This document shows, one piece after another, positions 24,101-35,174 of a DNA stretch of 64,000 nucleotides; within the stretch, counting starts at the first letter, position 1; each line of letters starts with the position of its first letter. This DNA comes from Cydia pomonella. Taxonomy: Eukaryota > Arthropoda > Insecta > Lepidoptera > Tortricidae. The stretch covers positions 5,946,019 to 6,010,018 of the forward strand of contig NC_084705.1 in the NCBI RefSeq assembly GCF_033807575.1, read 5' to 3'. The translations under genes were made by a program, and so were the position numbers. The notes under the pieces are model-generated. The model was not told the DNA's origin, did no database searches, and was given only the letters and a program-made list of their open reading frames with translations.

Positions 24101-27100
24101 GAATGCCGTCACGCTCCACATACCATGCATTTTTGCTAAAATTTAATCTCGCATACTAAAGAAGCGTAGCGTGTCAATTTATTGCCTAATTTACTCTCAG
24201 AAATAGTCTGTCGTGGCGATAACGCCTTTTCTAATTGTCGGTTGTAAAGCTCATTAGAAAGCAACGTAAAGAGAGTGTCCTTTCTCCAGGCGTCTATAGT
24301 TTCTTTCAGACTTGTACATCTTTAAGAAAATGTTGAGGTTACTCATTCACCAAAACTGGCGCGAATTAATCGACAACTATTATAAAATTATGTGATGAGT
24401 TTAACGTGTTACGTATATGGCATTGCAGAAAGACAACAACTACCAGCCGTACCCGCTGGAGCAGGTGCGGCACATCGCGTACCAGCTGGTGTACTCCGTG
24501 CTGTTCCTGCACGACAACAAGCTCACGCACACCGACCTCAAGCCCGAGAACATCCTCTTCGTGGACTCCGACTACGAGGTGCTCAGTGTGTACGCTAGCT
24601 CTAAGAAGGTACGGACAACCGCCTGACGAACGGCGTTCATACACATCGCATTACATTACTCTTAGCCGCCCGTGTGCTCTGACGATTAACGTTCACAATA
24701 CGGTAAACGCGGACAATTGTTGGCCAGTTGGACCATACAATTATATGCCATTTATATTTACATGCTTTTGAAGTTAGTTTTTGGTACTGGCACTGCTGTT
24801 GGTAGATCAAACTCGCCAGGAAACGTAGATTTACACGGTAATTATAACCTGAATTTTAACAGTGTAATGGTAATCTTTAATGTTGATAGAAGTTTTATTC
24901 AATGCAATTTATTGGGTATTTTGTCTATAACTGTACGTTTCAATATTACACCTCCACATGTACGTGATGACTCGACATCTAATATTACTTTCGCGACGCA
25001 TTGAGCGAATCAGTCCGACTCCGATGTTTGTCTCGCCCACTTACAGACTTACTGTAAGCTTATTAATATCACGAATTGGTTTCATGAATATTATCACTGT
25101 AACGTAACTCAAGAGTGTATTGCTGTGGTTTCTGGTTTTCCCTAACATTGTTTTTAATAATACTGTTCTCCATTGTTCATTAGTATTATCCTCTGCGTGT
25201 ATCGTTTCCTGTTATATATACATACTGTACCGTCGTCCCCGTTTGTATTCGGGTTGATAATGTTAATACTTATGTAGAAAAATTGGTCAATTTAATCTTT
25301 AGACGTCATGGAATCATGTGTCATTTCAATAATTATCATAACTATTATCAAGTATAGTGAAAAGTACTCTCATTGAATAAACATGCCCTTATATTTACTA
25401 TCGACGATGATTTTTTTTTGCAAATATAGACAAGAGGAGACAGCTTTTCATAAATTTGTTTAATTTTTTACTCCGATCACAACTAGCTCGACGAGGAGTA
25501 AATATGCCAAAATAGAAATGTTTCAATTCGTTTTAACAGATGATAATATTCGTAGAATCCAGATAACGAAATCTGCATAATCAAAATGGTCGCTCTTAAA
25601 ATACGTAAATAGGGACGGTCAGTACATTTGTGTACGTTGCGGTTGCAGAAGCACGACCTGCGGCGCGTGAAGCGCAGCGACGTGCGCCTCATCGACTTCG
25701 GCAGCGCCACCTTCGACCACGAGCACCACTCCACCATCGTCTCCACCCGCCACTACCGCGCGCCGGAGGTCATACTAGGTAACTACCGCTACCTGCCTAC
25801 CACACGCTACCTACTCTTCGGCAGCGCCACCTTCGACCACGAGCACCACTCCACCATCGTCTCCACCCGCCACTACCGCGCGCCGGAGGTCATACTAGGT
25901 AACTACCGCTACCTGCCTACCACACGCTACCTACTCTTCGGCAGCGCCACCTTCGACCACGAGCACCACTCCACCATCGTCTCCACCCGCCACTACCGCG
26001 CGCCGGAGGTCATACTAGGTAACTACCGCTACCTGCCTACCACACGCTACCTACTCTTCGGCAGCGCCACCTTCGACTACGAGCACCACTCCACCATCGT
26101 CTCCGCCCGCCACTACCTCGCGCCGGAGGTCATATTAGGTAACTACCGCTACCTGCCTACCACACGCTACCTACTCTTCGGCAGCGCCACCTTCCACTAC
26201 GAGCACCACTCCACCATCGTCTCCACCCGCCACTACCGCGCGCCGGAGGTCATACTAGGTAACTACCGCTACCTGCCTACCACACGCTACCTACTCTTCG
26301 GCAGCGCCACCTTCGACTACGAGCACCACTCCACCATCGTCTCCACCCGCCACTACCGCGCGCCGGAGGTCATATTAGGTAACTACCGCTACCTGCCTAC
26401 CACACGCTACCTACTCTTCGGCAGCGCCACCTTCGACTACGAGCACCACTCCACCATCGTCTCCACCCGCCACTACCGAGCGCCGGAGGTCATACTAGGT
26501 AACTACCGCTACCTGCCTACCACACGCTACCTACTTACCACACGCTACCTACTCTTAACTAATGCTTCATTTTATAAAGGTTGCCGTCTAGTCACCAAAG
26601 CTGACTGGAATGCTATCACGATCCGTAGTCACATATCTTCGTATACGATTTTAAATACGCGCGTACATTTTATCACATACGATTTTTTTTTATTCACGCC
26701 AGCTTTGATGAATCAAACTTTTGACCTGTGCTGTGTAAAAATGAAAGGAAAAAAATACTCACATACATAGATAAACAAATATTCAAAAACACTGATCCTA
26801 ATTATTGACCTATAACTTCCATGTTTGGCAAAGTACAGCCAGTGTAATGTAAGTTGGTTAATTAAATAAAAATGAATTATTGTGTTACTACGACTATATG
26901 TTTTTTCCTATTATGCCACTATGATATTATAATGTCATGAATGACAACATTCTTCTAGAAAAATGTAAGGGCATCATAATATTATTCAATATTGTTATCT
27001 TGCGTTATATGTGCGCTCTTTGACCTTCACTGTCATATCTACGTTTAGTGCATTTCTCAACATAATGCCACTATCTGTTTACTTGCTTTTATTATCCCAT

Positions 27101-30100
27101 CCCATGTGATATCAATGCTATTCGCGTGAACATTATTAAGAACTAAAGCTATTTCCGTTACGTATTTAAAATATCCAACTGCATTCCGGCTTACTTAATG
27201 ACAAGTAATGTAATTAATTGTGAGAACATTTCACACAACAAATTTAATACAATTTGGCTTGAAATATAGTAAAATATTGCAAAAGTGTGGAAATCGATAC
27301 TTGCAAATCCATTTAACTGTGGCGTCTTTAAACAAAGGATTATATTATTACAGTAAATAATAAGTAAATTTGTGATATTCCAGAATTAGGATGGTCGCAG
27401 CCGTGCGACGTGTGGTCGATCGGCTGCATCATGTTCGAGCTGCACCTCGGCATCACGCTGTTCCAGACGCACGACAACCGCGAGCACCTCGCCATGATGG
27501 AGCGCATCCTCGGGCCCATCCCCTACAGGTACACAACCGGCGACCCTAGGGAATGCACTTGTATATCGACAACCGCGAGCACCTCGCCATGATGGAGCGC
27601 ATCCTCGGGCCCATCCCCTACAGGTACACAACCGGCGACCCTAGGGAATGCACTTGTATATCGACAACCGCGAGCACCTCGCCATGATGGAGCGCATCCT
27701 CGGGCCCATCCCCTACAGGTACACAACCGGCGACCCTAGGGAATGCACTTGTATATCGACAACCGCGAGCACCTCGCCATGATGGAGCGCATCCTCGGGC
27801 CCATCCCCTACAGGTACACAACCGGCGACCCTAGGGAATGCACTTGTATATCGACAACCGCGAGCACCTCGCCATGATGGAGCGCATCCTCGGGCCCATC
27901 CCCTACAGGTACACAACCGGCGACCCTAGGGAATGCACTTGTATATCGACAACCGCGAGCACCTCGCCATGATGGAGCGCATCCTCGGGCCCATCCCCTA
28001 CAGGTACACAACCGGCGACCCTAGGGAATGCACTTGTATATCGACAACCGCGAGCACCTCGCCATGATGGAGCGCATCCTCGGGCCCATCCCCTACAGGT
28101 ACACAACCGGCGACCCTAGGGAATGCACTTGTATATCGACAACCGCGAGCACCTCGCCATGATGGAGCGCATCCTCGGGCCCATCCCCTACAGGTACACA
28201 ACCGGCGACCCTAGGGAATGCACTTGTATATCGACAACCGCGAGCACCTCGCCATGATGGAGCGCATCCTCGGGCCTATCCCCTACAGGTACACAACCGG
28301 CGACCCTAGGGAATGCACTTGTATATCGACAACCGCGAGCACCTCGCCATGATGGAGCGCATCCTCGGGCCTATCCCCTACAGGTACACAACCGGCGACC
28401 CTAGGGAATGCACTTGTATATCGACAACCGCGAGCACCTCGCCATGATGGAGCGCATCCTCGGGCCCATCCCCTACAGGTACACAACCGGCGACCCTAGG
28501 GAATGCACTTGTATATCGACAACCAGGAGTCCCCGGTTCCAATATTCTAAACAGGACCGAGAGCACACCCCAAACACCATATCTATTCTCTTTCTGGCAA
28601 TTTCGCTGTCTGCTCTCGCGTTGTCGCGTGGATTTAGTTTCATTTAACGTATGTAGGAAAGAGATGACTTATTAATATTTGGGCAATTGTTGGTGACATT
28701 TGACAATAATAAGTATGAAGACGCGCCTACCTATTATTCATACATCAGTTTACTGAGACAAAAGACTGTCTTATCTACGCCTTGCCCGCGATCGGTCTCG
28801 CTTTACAAGGCATTTCTTAATCCAGGCTAATATTTGCATATTAACTTGTTTGATTTGGTAATAATGTGGAATTTACTCATACACAGACGTTACGAACATG
28901 ACGTACTCTATTTTTATAATTATTTGTGTTACTAAACTGTATCTAATATATTGATTGTGTATTTCCAGAATGGCGCGCAAAACGAGAACGAAATATTTTT
29001 ACCACGGCAAATTAGACTGGGACGAAAAGTCATCGGCCGCCAGATACGTCAGAGAAAACTGCAAACCATTATTAGTAAGTTGCCGTTCTGTCGCCCTTCA
29101 TGCTCCACTGATGTACGCGCCACATAGAATGCGGCACGCATTGCGTATTTAAGATTTCCGTTACCCTTGACTGGTGCCCTGATTGCACGATTTCTAACAT
29201 AAACAAAGTTAATTTAGATAAGCATCTGATTAAAGATAATCCGCTGTGTATGCATTGAGGTGTTTCTAACTGCCGACTACCTTCTGATTACTGCCAAATA
29301 AACTAGCTATTTCATTGCTACATCGGTCGGAGCGAGTAAAAATATTTCTGTAAATAAGTAAGTAAGTAAATATTCTTTATTGCACTAACAATTATACATT
29401 TAAAATATAGTAAACATGTAAGTTAGCGCAGACCGTTCATTTGTACGATTTCTTTTTTCGACAAATCGTCTTTTGTTATTTTCATCATGTGTTTTGATGC
29501 TGATCAAAGTATGCAGAGCACATTTTATTCGTTCGGATTACAGCTTTCACTCGAGTTATAAGGCAATTACATGAGGTCTCTCGTCGCATGAAAAGTAAGG
29601 CGTCGCTTCTCTTCGCACCGGTGCCCGCGCGGTGCCACGCAAAGGGAACGCAGTCATGTAACACGATGTTATCTTCCTGCAGAGGTACCAACAGAGCAAC
29701 AGCGAGGAACACCGGCAGCTGTTTGATCTCATCACGCGCATGCTGGAGTACGAGCCCAGCCAGCGCATCACGCTGCGCGAGGCGCTCAAGCATCCCTTCT
29801 TCAGCAAACTGCCCACACATCAGAAATTAGGTATGTATACTAGCGAATATCGACTCGAATCGACGACTAAAAAAAAAAAACAATTTAACCTTACCGACGA
29901 CCTACAATGGTAGTACCCATTGATGAAAACCTCACCTCCAAGACTGCTAAACCGCTGAGCGACAGAATCGCAAATTGTCTCATGCAAGTTGATGACAGAA
30001 CATTATTTACACAATGATAGGTTCGGCAATCTGTTTAGCTCATCCGAATTTGACGTCATGCGTGGTGAATAGATCTGTAATATAATACTAGAAAATGGGC

Positions 30101-32644
30101 GTTATTGTAAAATAGTGATACCTCGCCTTTTGTCTGCCAATTGTATACTGTGTTTGAGTATTGTGTTTATTTTGAACAAAAAAGAGTCGATAACACTCCG
30201 TATGATGATAGATTTTCACTACTTAGTTAGGGCATAACTTCTGTCACGTAGGTTTTGACTGATAAAATGTAATACAAAGCTTTAATGAGAAAAGTATGCC
30301 GTGATTTGAAAGCTTGTTTTATTCTGATGAAAACGTTATATAATTAGTTTAAAATTTAGATCGCGTCTTTATTTACTACTTGGTTTACAAAGGCGAGTAA
30401 AAGAAAGAAAAAGTGTCACATTAATAAAATAAATACAATTGCTTATTTGTATGAACCTACTTTATAAGAACGTTATTTTTTCACCATCTAAATGTTCTCC
30501 AACAAGTCTACTTCAGCTACCCTACCTACCTACTCTTCACACTTACGGTACTTTTCAGTGACACGCAAATTTTTGACTGCCATCCAACAGGTAGGTTTGG
30601 TAAAACACGGACAGTTGCAATTTTGGCAATCCAGTACACATAAATTATATATCTAAAGAAAGAAAATCAGTCAAAACCTTTTTGACAGAACTTATGACCT
30701 GACTAAGTACATTGTTTAGGGCAGATTCAAATTGTCATACTAATAACTTACAATTATTTTTTACTTCAAATATTTAAAATTGATGATAGTCATAATGTTC
30801 CACGTCCTGTTGTCTTACGTGCACTGCCATCGCCCAGTGTTGAATCACATTTGATAATCTAAATCATTGATTCAATGTACATAATTTCAATCATAATTGT
30901 ATTCAACATCGATCTATATGACACACTTAAGGTAGTCTGCTTCATAGTATCTAAGTTACTTTGACCAGACATGGTATTATTATTATGATTAGGCATCGGA
31001 GTTTTTTATCGCACGATAAGACGTTGGCGAGCTATGGAGTCGACATTAGTTAAAAGTTCAACTCGTATACATACTCGTAAATAATATATATATATAATAT
31101 GTATATTTAATTAATGATTTAATTTAAACAATTCTTTAATTTGTCGAGTACATACATATTAAAAATAAAAATAAGAATATTACGAATTTGCAGAAAAAAC
31201 ATTAAGTATGTTAAAGAATGAAAAATAATATGTATATTAATTTCAAAAATGCAAAAAAATGGCCTATATTCTATCTTTATATACTCAAAGGCAAAATTGA
31301 CAACATTTCATATTTTTAAGTGCTACGTTTTATTGTCTACACCGAAAGAACGCACTAATTTAAGGTACCCGTATTTTTTTTTTTTTGCGTAAGTCCTATA
31401 TTTTGGTCATAAAATCTATTTATATTGTTACTTGAAACAAAAGGGCGTATGTAACAAACGTCATTTGTGAGAATCGTGACGTCACGGATCTGTTTCATAC
31501 ACTGGAAAAAAACGTTGAATTAATTTAAGTTTGAGCATAGACAACAGTGCGAGTGACATAACCTCAAACGTTAAAAATAAAATCACAAATTAACAAGTGT
31601 CACAAACGTCAAAAGTCAAACCATGGTTTTCATCCCGTTTTCAATGACAATGACAATATCAACCCAATCGGAAGTAATTTTTTTGCTTGTAGTGGCAGAA
31701 CTGAAGGAGCTGGGTGACATCAATTTCCGTTTTAACTATTTTTAATGATACAAAAATTTTTGAATACAAAAATTCGTAAAAAATATATATAATTTATTTT
31801 TTTGTAATCTACAGGAGCCCCTCTCGAAATGGTTTTCGATTTAGGGATATTGAAAATTTTGAAATGTCAATTAAAGCATCATTTTTAAACTCGACAAGGT
31901 TCCTTGACCTTGATTGTAAAATGAAAATCATAAGTGAGTATGAATATGAGTTGAATTTTATTGCTAATGTCGACTCCATAGCTCGTCAACGTCTTACCGC
32001 GCGATAAAATCTCCGATGCCCAATTATGATGAATGGTTTTTTTGTTATAGGACACCAGTTTACAAGGCCATCATTCCTTAGGTCAGGCCTGTTTATCACT
32101 TGTAGATGCTTCTGAAGCTTCTTTATGTTTTCACGTAAACCATAGTGCGACATGATATTTTAAATGGTTATTTACATTGTGTTGTCAGTGTGCTCTTAAT
32201 CTATTCGCTTTCGTATTAATTATCTATCTGGTTGTTTTATGTTTTGAGTATAATTTTAATACTTACAAATCTCTTCAAAGCTTTCGTTTCTTAACAAAAG
32301 AATTGTGAAAAATATTCATTTCATTGAAACAATTTAATTTTGACACTTATCATCACTATTTTTCTTGTTTCCAACTACAACATATAGTATAATATTGTAT
32401 TTCAGAACTCTCAAAAAGTGGTTAGTATCTGGGAGTAGATTTTATATTATTAAAGACGCTCCGTTCTTAAAGAATGGTGCCTAGTCCTTATATTGACGAA
32501 TAGGGCCTACTTCAACGATTACTTTTATATGGCACGTGGAGTAATGATTCTGTGCACGTTACAGGCAATGACCGGTCACGCGGCAGCGGAGCCGGAGCCG
32601 CGTCGGCGGGCTCGCGGGAGCGCTCGCACTCGCTGTCGCGGTGA
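19735..32644 (+). CDS. Doa: LAMMER/CLK dual-specificity kinase Doa, joined CDS of the main large isoform
   Basis: Doa is a CLK-family kinase that phosphorylates SR splicing factors and takes part in splice-site choice and sex determination in flies. Proposed joined exons are 19735-21111, 22268-22349, 22915-22981, 23465-23578, 23910-24000, 24429-24608, 25649-25778, 27384-27528, 28969-29074, 29683-29830 and 32565-32644. All junctions are GT-AG and all phases agree. The product is 459 + 380 = 839 residues. Visible motifs in order are the glycine loop GEGTFGKV, the ATP-binding lysine in ALKIIKNVEK, the catalytic loop HTDLKPEN (the CLK-type HTD in place of HRD), DFGSATF, EHHSTIVSTRHYRAPE, the family signature EHLAMMERILG, and a C-terminal SRERSHSLSR tail typical of insect Doa. 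Two exon ends are tandemly amplified (see the repeat entries). Family identity is secure; which first exon is used in which tissue is not visible. Confidence 0.93.
21112..22267. other. Doa intron with a GC-rich island
   Basis: The intron is AT-rich at first. From about 21900 to 22267 it becomes strongly GC- and CpG-rich, up to the exon. This could be an alternative promoter for a short isoform. A possible open frame from ATG 21894 to 22076 is not supported by a clear donor. Confidence 0.45.
22268..22349 (+). CDS. Doa: Doa common exon 1: linker before the kinase domain
   Basis: The acceptor ctctgcag ends at 22267. The exon reads SSRARSSVKDDKDGHLVYW and on to MGAR, and stops in phase 1 before a GT at 22350. 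The VKDDKDGHLVY motif matches the conserved acidic segment that precedes the catalytic domain of CLK/Doa kinases. Its phase-0 start is the common entry for the proposed first exons. Confidence 0.85.
22915..22981 (+). CDS. Doa: Doa common exon 2: glycine-rich ATP loop
   Basis: The acceptor cattgcag precedes 22915. Joined to the previous exon it completes a Tyr codon and reads YKIIDTLGEGTFGKVVEVKD, the start of the kinase domain with the Gly-x-Gly-x-x-Gly nucleotide loop. The donor is GTAAGT at 22982, phase 2. Confidence 0.93.
23465..23578 (+). CDS. Doa: Doa common exon 3: ATP-binding lysine and helix C
   Basis: The exon follows acceptor gatttcag and reads MEHRMALKIIKNVEKYREAA, then LEINVLEKL. 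The Lys of ALKII is the ATP-anchoring residue and the Glu of LEIN is the likely helix-C partner. The donor is GTGAGT at 23579, phase 2. Confidence 0.93.
23910..24000 (+). CDS. Doa: Doa common exon 4: hinge region
   Basis: After acceptor ctctttcag the exon reads NLCVKMLDWFEYHGHMC, then FEMLGQSVFDFL, the hinge between the kinase lobes in CLK proteins. The donor is GTGAGT at 24001, phase 0. Confidence 0.93.
24429..24608 (+). CDS. Doa: Doa common exon 5: catalytic loop HTDLKPEN
   Basis: The exon begins after cattgcag and encodes KDNNYQPYPLEQVRHIAYQL and on through LTHTDLKPENILFVDSDY. HTDLKPEN is the CLK form of the catalytic loop, with the Asp as base. It ends after SSKK at a GTACGG donor (24609), phase 0. 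The exon is GC-rich, unlike its introns. Confidence 0.93.
25649..25778 (+). CDS. Doa: Doa common exon 6: DFG and activation segment
   Basis: After acceptor ggttgcag the exon encodes KHDLRRVKRSDVRLIDFG, then SATFDHEHHSTIVSTRHY and RAPEVIL. It contains the Mg-binding DFG and the CLK activation segment with substrate-binding RAPE. The donor is ctag/GTAACT at 25779, phase 1, joining to ELGWSQ of the next exon. This is the first copy in a seven-copy 120-bp tandem array that also copies the donor. It is the only copy joined to the upstream exon part, so it is the ancestral one. Confidence 0.9.
25696..26553 (+). repeat. Seven-copy 120-bp tandem array of the Doa activation-segment exon end plus splice donor
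   Basis: Seven head-to-tail units of exactly 120 bp run from 25696 to 26535, followed by an 18-bp echo of the unit end. Each unit is 83 bp of exon (from inside DFG to the splice site) plus 37 bp of intron starting GTAACT. Because 120 is a multiple of three and no unit contains a stop, an open frame runs through all copies to 26770. Donors lie at 25779, 25899, 26019, 26139, 26259, 26379 and 26499 (first base of GT), and each would splice in phase to the exon at 27384. Copies 1-3 read as identical. Copies 4-7 share a FDY variant in place of FDH (FHY in copy 5) and carry scattered changes such as an R to L change in copy 4. This is a recent, stepwise expansion, or an assembly artefact. Confidence 0.95.
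27384..27528 (+). CDS. Doa: Doa common exon 7: LAMMER signature
   Basis: After acceptor tattccag the exon encodes ELGWSQPCDVWSIGCIMFEL, then LGITLFQTHD and NREHLAMMERILGPIPYR. EHLAMMERILG is the motif that names the LAMMER kinases. The donor is cag/GTACAC at 27529, phase 2, joining to MARKTRTKYFYHG. It is the first copy of the eleven-copy 95-bp array; the other copies have no upstream exon part. Confidence 0.92.
27472..28524 (+). repeat. Eleven-copy 95-bp tandem array of the LAMMER exon end plus splice donor
   Basis: Eleven head-to-tail units of 95 bp run from 27472 to 28516, with a partial start of a twelfth to 28524. Each unit is 57 bp of exon, covering DNREHLAMMERILGPIPYR, plus 38 bp of intron starting GTACAC. 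Copies are almost identical; the only difference I noted is C to T in copies 9 and 10. As 95 is not a multiple of three, frames rotate from copy to copy. Splicing from any donor after the first meets a stop at 27590-27592, so only the first donor gives an intact kinase. Eleven equivalent donors lie at 27529 plus multiples of 95. Repeated 67-residue open frames on the minus strand here are shadows of the unit. Confidence 0.95.
28969..29074 (+). CDS. Doa: Doa common exon 8
   Basis: After acceptor atttccag the exon completes an Arg codon and reads MARKTRTKYFYHGKLDWD, then EKSSAARYVRENCKPLL, closely matching the CLK insert and helix region. The donor is GTAAGT at 29075, phase 0. Confidence 0.92.
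29355..29420 (-). repeat. LINE 3'-end-like fragment
   Basis: A (TAAG)n stretch is followed by tattctttattgcac, the pattern of a retroelement 3' end in reverse. It is short, with no coding part. Confidence 0.35.
29683..29830 (+). CDS. Doa: Doa common exon 9: end of kinase domain
   Basis: After acceptor cttcctgcag the exon reads RYQQSNSEEHRQLFDL, then MLEYEPSQRITLREAL and KHPFFSKLP, the last helix and conserved Arg of a eukaryotic kinase domain. The donor is GTATGT at 29831, phase 1. Confidence 0.92.
30224..30706. mobile_element. Non-autonomous element, family B copy 2
   Basis: A second copy of the element at 14056-14601, shorter and diverged, in a Doa intron. Its right end reads TGACAGAACTTATGACCTGACTA. 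Confidence 0.75.
30989..32023. mobile_element. Non-autonomous DNA element with terminal inverted repeats, 1035 bp
   Basis: The ends are inverted repeats of about 65 bp with small differences (TTAGGCATCGGAG at the left; the right end reads CTCCGATGCCCAA). TTATGA flanks both sides and may be a six-base target duplication. No long open frame is present, and the interior is very AT-rich. It lies in the last Doa intron. The superfamily is not recognised. Confidence 0.75.
32565..32644 (+). CDS. Doa: Doa terminal coding exon
   Basis: After acceptor cgttacag the exon encodes GNDRSRGSGAGAASAG, then SRERSHSLSR and TGA at 32642-32644. The SRERSHSLSR ending is the same as I recall for insect Doa, which fixes the frame and the stop. 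It is separated from the previous exon by a 2.7-kb intron full of transposable elements. Confidence 0.9.
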
Positions 32645-32824
32645 GGCCGCGGCGGTGAGGCCGAGAGGCCGCGGCGGTGAGGCCGAGAGGCCAAGAGGCC
32701 GCCCAACTTGTACATAGATCGTTATAATGAAGTGATAAGTGATCATTATTTTGTCGAACATTGTAATCTAGGTAATTTGTTGTGAATCGGTACTTCTCAT
32801 TTGTATTTATAAATAATTATTCAA

Positions 32825-32830
32825 AATAAA
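32825..32830 (+). terminator. Doa polyadenylation signal AATAAA
   Basis: A canonical AATAAA lies 181 bp after the Doa stop, followed by a GT/T-rich stretch (gactgttggtctt), as expected for cleavage and polyadenylation. The 3' UTR begins with a short GC-rich repeat of ggccgcggcggtgag-type units at 32645-32705. Confidence 0.65.
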
Positions 32831-35174
32831 GACTGTTGGTCTTAAATTACACATGCATTTTTACTGACTCGGAGTCTAGGGAATTCTGTTTAATAGAGAG
32901 TCAAACGGCTGGCGAGTAGTGCAGAGTGTAATTTGTAGTTTTATAAAACTTAAACTTGACCTTGAAGTCCTTTTTTCCTTCGCCCATAAAGATGGGTCCA
33001 GGTTCTGCAGCTCCGCACATCAAAGAGTAGAGTAAGTATATTCGCTATGTGCATGACTGTCATGCAACCTAGCGTCCGCAAGTCTAGAGAAAAATGTCAA
33101 TGCACTACATCTTCCAAAACTAAAAACTACTGAACATATTTTCATACGACTTTCATCTATCAATTCTTGAGGAAATAGGTATATAACTTGTTAAGTTTGT
33201 GTAAATTGTTTGAAATATAACGATGTTGTCGTAAAAAATCACGCTGGCTTGGAGCTTTAATCGAAAACGCTGCCTAAAATCCATTTGAGATATAACAACA
33301 CAATGTATGGTGGGGATGTCTCTCTTTCATGGGTCAACAAAAAAGTCCGTGATGTCTTATCTTTTCTGGATAACATACTATACCCATTCTTAACTTCTAG
33401 AAAAAGATGACATAGTACGTGACATTTGCAAAGCTACTTACACGGATACAGTATTAATAATTATCAAATTAAATACGTTAGTTATATTAAACTTTTCATA
33501 CAGATTACATTGGTCCCTTACACCATACAATTTAAATGACTATTTCAGAAGTAATCGTAAATTAAAGTTTAATTTCATGACATGTTAAAACGCTATCCGC
33601 AGGTAGTTCTAATTTTTACCTGTTTTTTTTTTGCGCTGGGGTCGCTTTACTTACCCCCACCATGTACTTCGCACGGTCCCAATAGGAACTGCACGTACTG
33701 TAGCACCATAACCTTCAAAATTTATTTAGCCCTTGGAACGATTTATGTCATATCATAAACTCCAAGATCCCGGTCGTAAGCGAGCTAATATAAACCTTAC
33801 CTGAAAGTGAAAAGGTTACTTTGGCAGCGTCCGCCATAACACTTCTAGTTATCCTTGGCGCTGTGGGCACGACTAGTGACAACACAACTAGGTGTAGGTA
33901 GAGACAACTAGGCGTTCTTGGCGTTCAAAAGGTTAAAAATAAACGTTACAAGCATTCAGAGGTACTACCGCACTTTGGTCACTGTAAGATCCGTGGCGAA
34001 TTAAGAGTTACAGAAAAGTAAAATAATTCGTGAGAGACATTTTATTTCCCCGTTAACAATAAAATTGTTTTGGTGGTTAATATAGGATATATTAGCCAAG
34101 CTTAATTGTAAAAGATTTTGATAACTGTTCCAGCCGGGCTAGCACATGATTGGCGTGACAGTATTCGTTAAAAAAAGACGGTTAGTCTAAACCCTGGTCT
34201 CGCCGCGGGATACGGTCGTGCCAATTTTATGCTAAGCCTACAGTACATTTAAATCCAACCCATCTATGCGTAGACGTGTACGCACGTACACACTCGTCGT
34301 GCAAGCGGTGTACCATCTCATAAGGTGTATATTACAACACGCACACGCTTTTAGACTTCACATCTCTTCTACAATAAAGCTTACTCGTTTGCAAGTCCCC
34401 GTCGGGAGGATATAAATTCCAGATTAAAAATATACTTAAATATAATTGCGATTTTTTTATTAATAAAAGATTATGGAACATTTCATGAATTTATTAATTT
34501 TTATTATAAATACCTCGTTAATGCCGTGTAGCATCCACACAAGCGTCTGCTTAGTTTTATCTCGGCGTATACAAAAGGAACGGAGCTAAAACCTGAGCCA
34601 TTATAAAATCTACCTCATATAAAAAATATTATGAACCACAATTTAGATCCGGGTAACTTCCAACATAAACACCAATTATAAGTTATAAAGTTTTATAACT
34701 AATAGAAATCTTTGTTCGAAGATAGTTCGACATAACCGTAAATATCATCGGCAAATGATTGAAATCTTTAAGTACATATAAACGACGACTGGAATCCATC
34801 GACCTAGAACTACTTGCGAGATACTAAAACAATAAAATACAAGAGTTAACGTTTTGATTGGAAACATTTCCAGTTAGATGGAATGCAGTCTAATGTTAGG
34901 TAAATAAATAATCATACATCTAAATAATTTCAACAAAATTTTTGTCTCTAACAGAAAACAATAGTGTCATATACTCATGTCATATAATCATAAATAACTA
35001 GGTACGAAAATATTTAAACACCGCCAAGAATATTTTGGAATGATAAATGTAACGACCACATAATATTCGCTGATGTCAGAAAAGGCATTTGTCATATTGA
35101 ACGCTGGCTCTACTGGAAATAGAAAGCCTTATTTTTGTTATCTTTTTTTCTACAGTAGTGAGTTCATGGATAAT

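Noticed and set aside
25628..26770. The 380-residue open frame as a normal protein product.
   Set aside because: It has no start codon of its own and no upstream kinase half. It is exon 6 reading through repeated intron.
25696..28524. The two arrays resemble CRISPR arrays (regular repeats of 95 and 120 bp).
   Set aside because: There are no unique spacers. The whole unit is repeated, the unit is an exon end plus intron start, and the genome is eukaryotic.
27386..28566. Repeated minus-strand open frames of about 67 residues.
   Set aside because: They are the antisense reading of the 95-bp unit and match no protein type.
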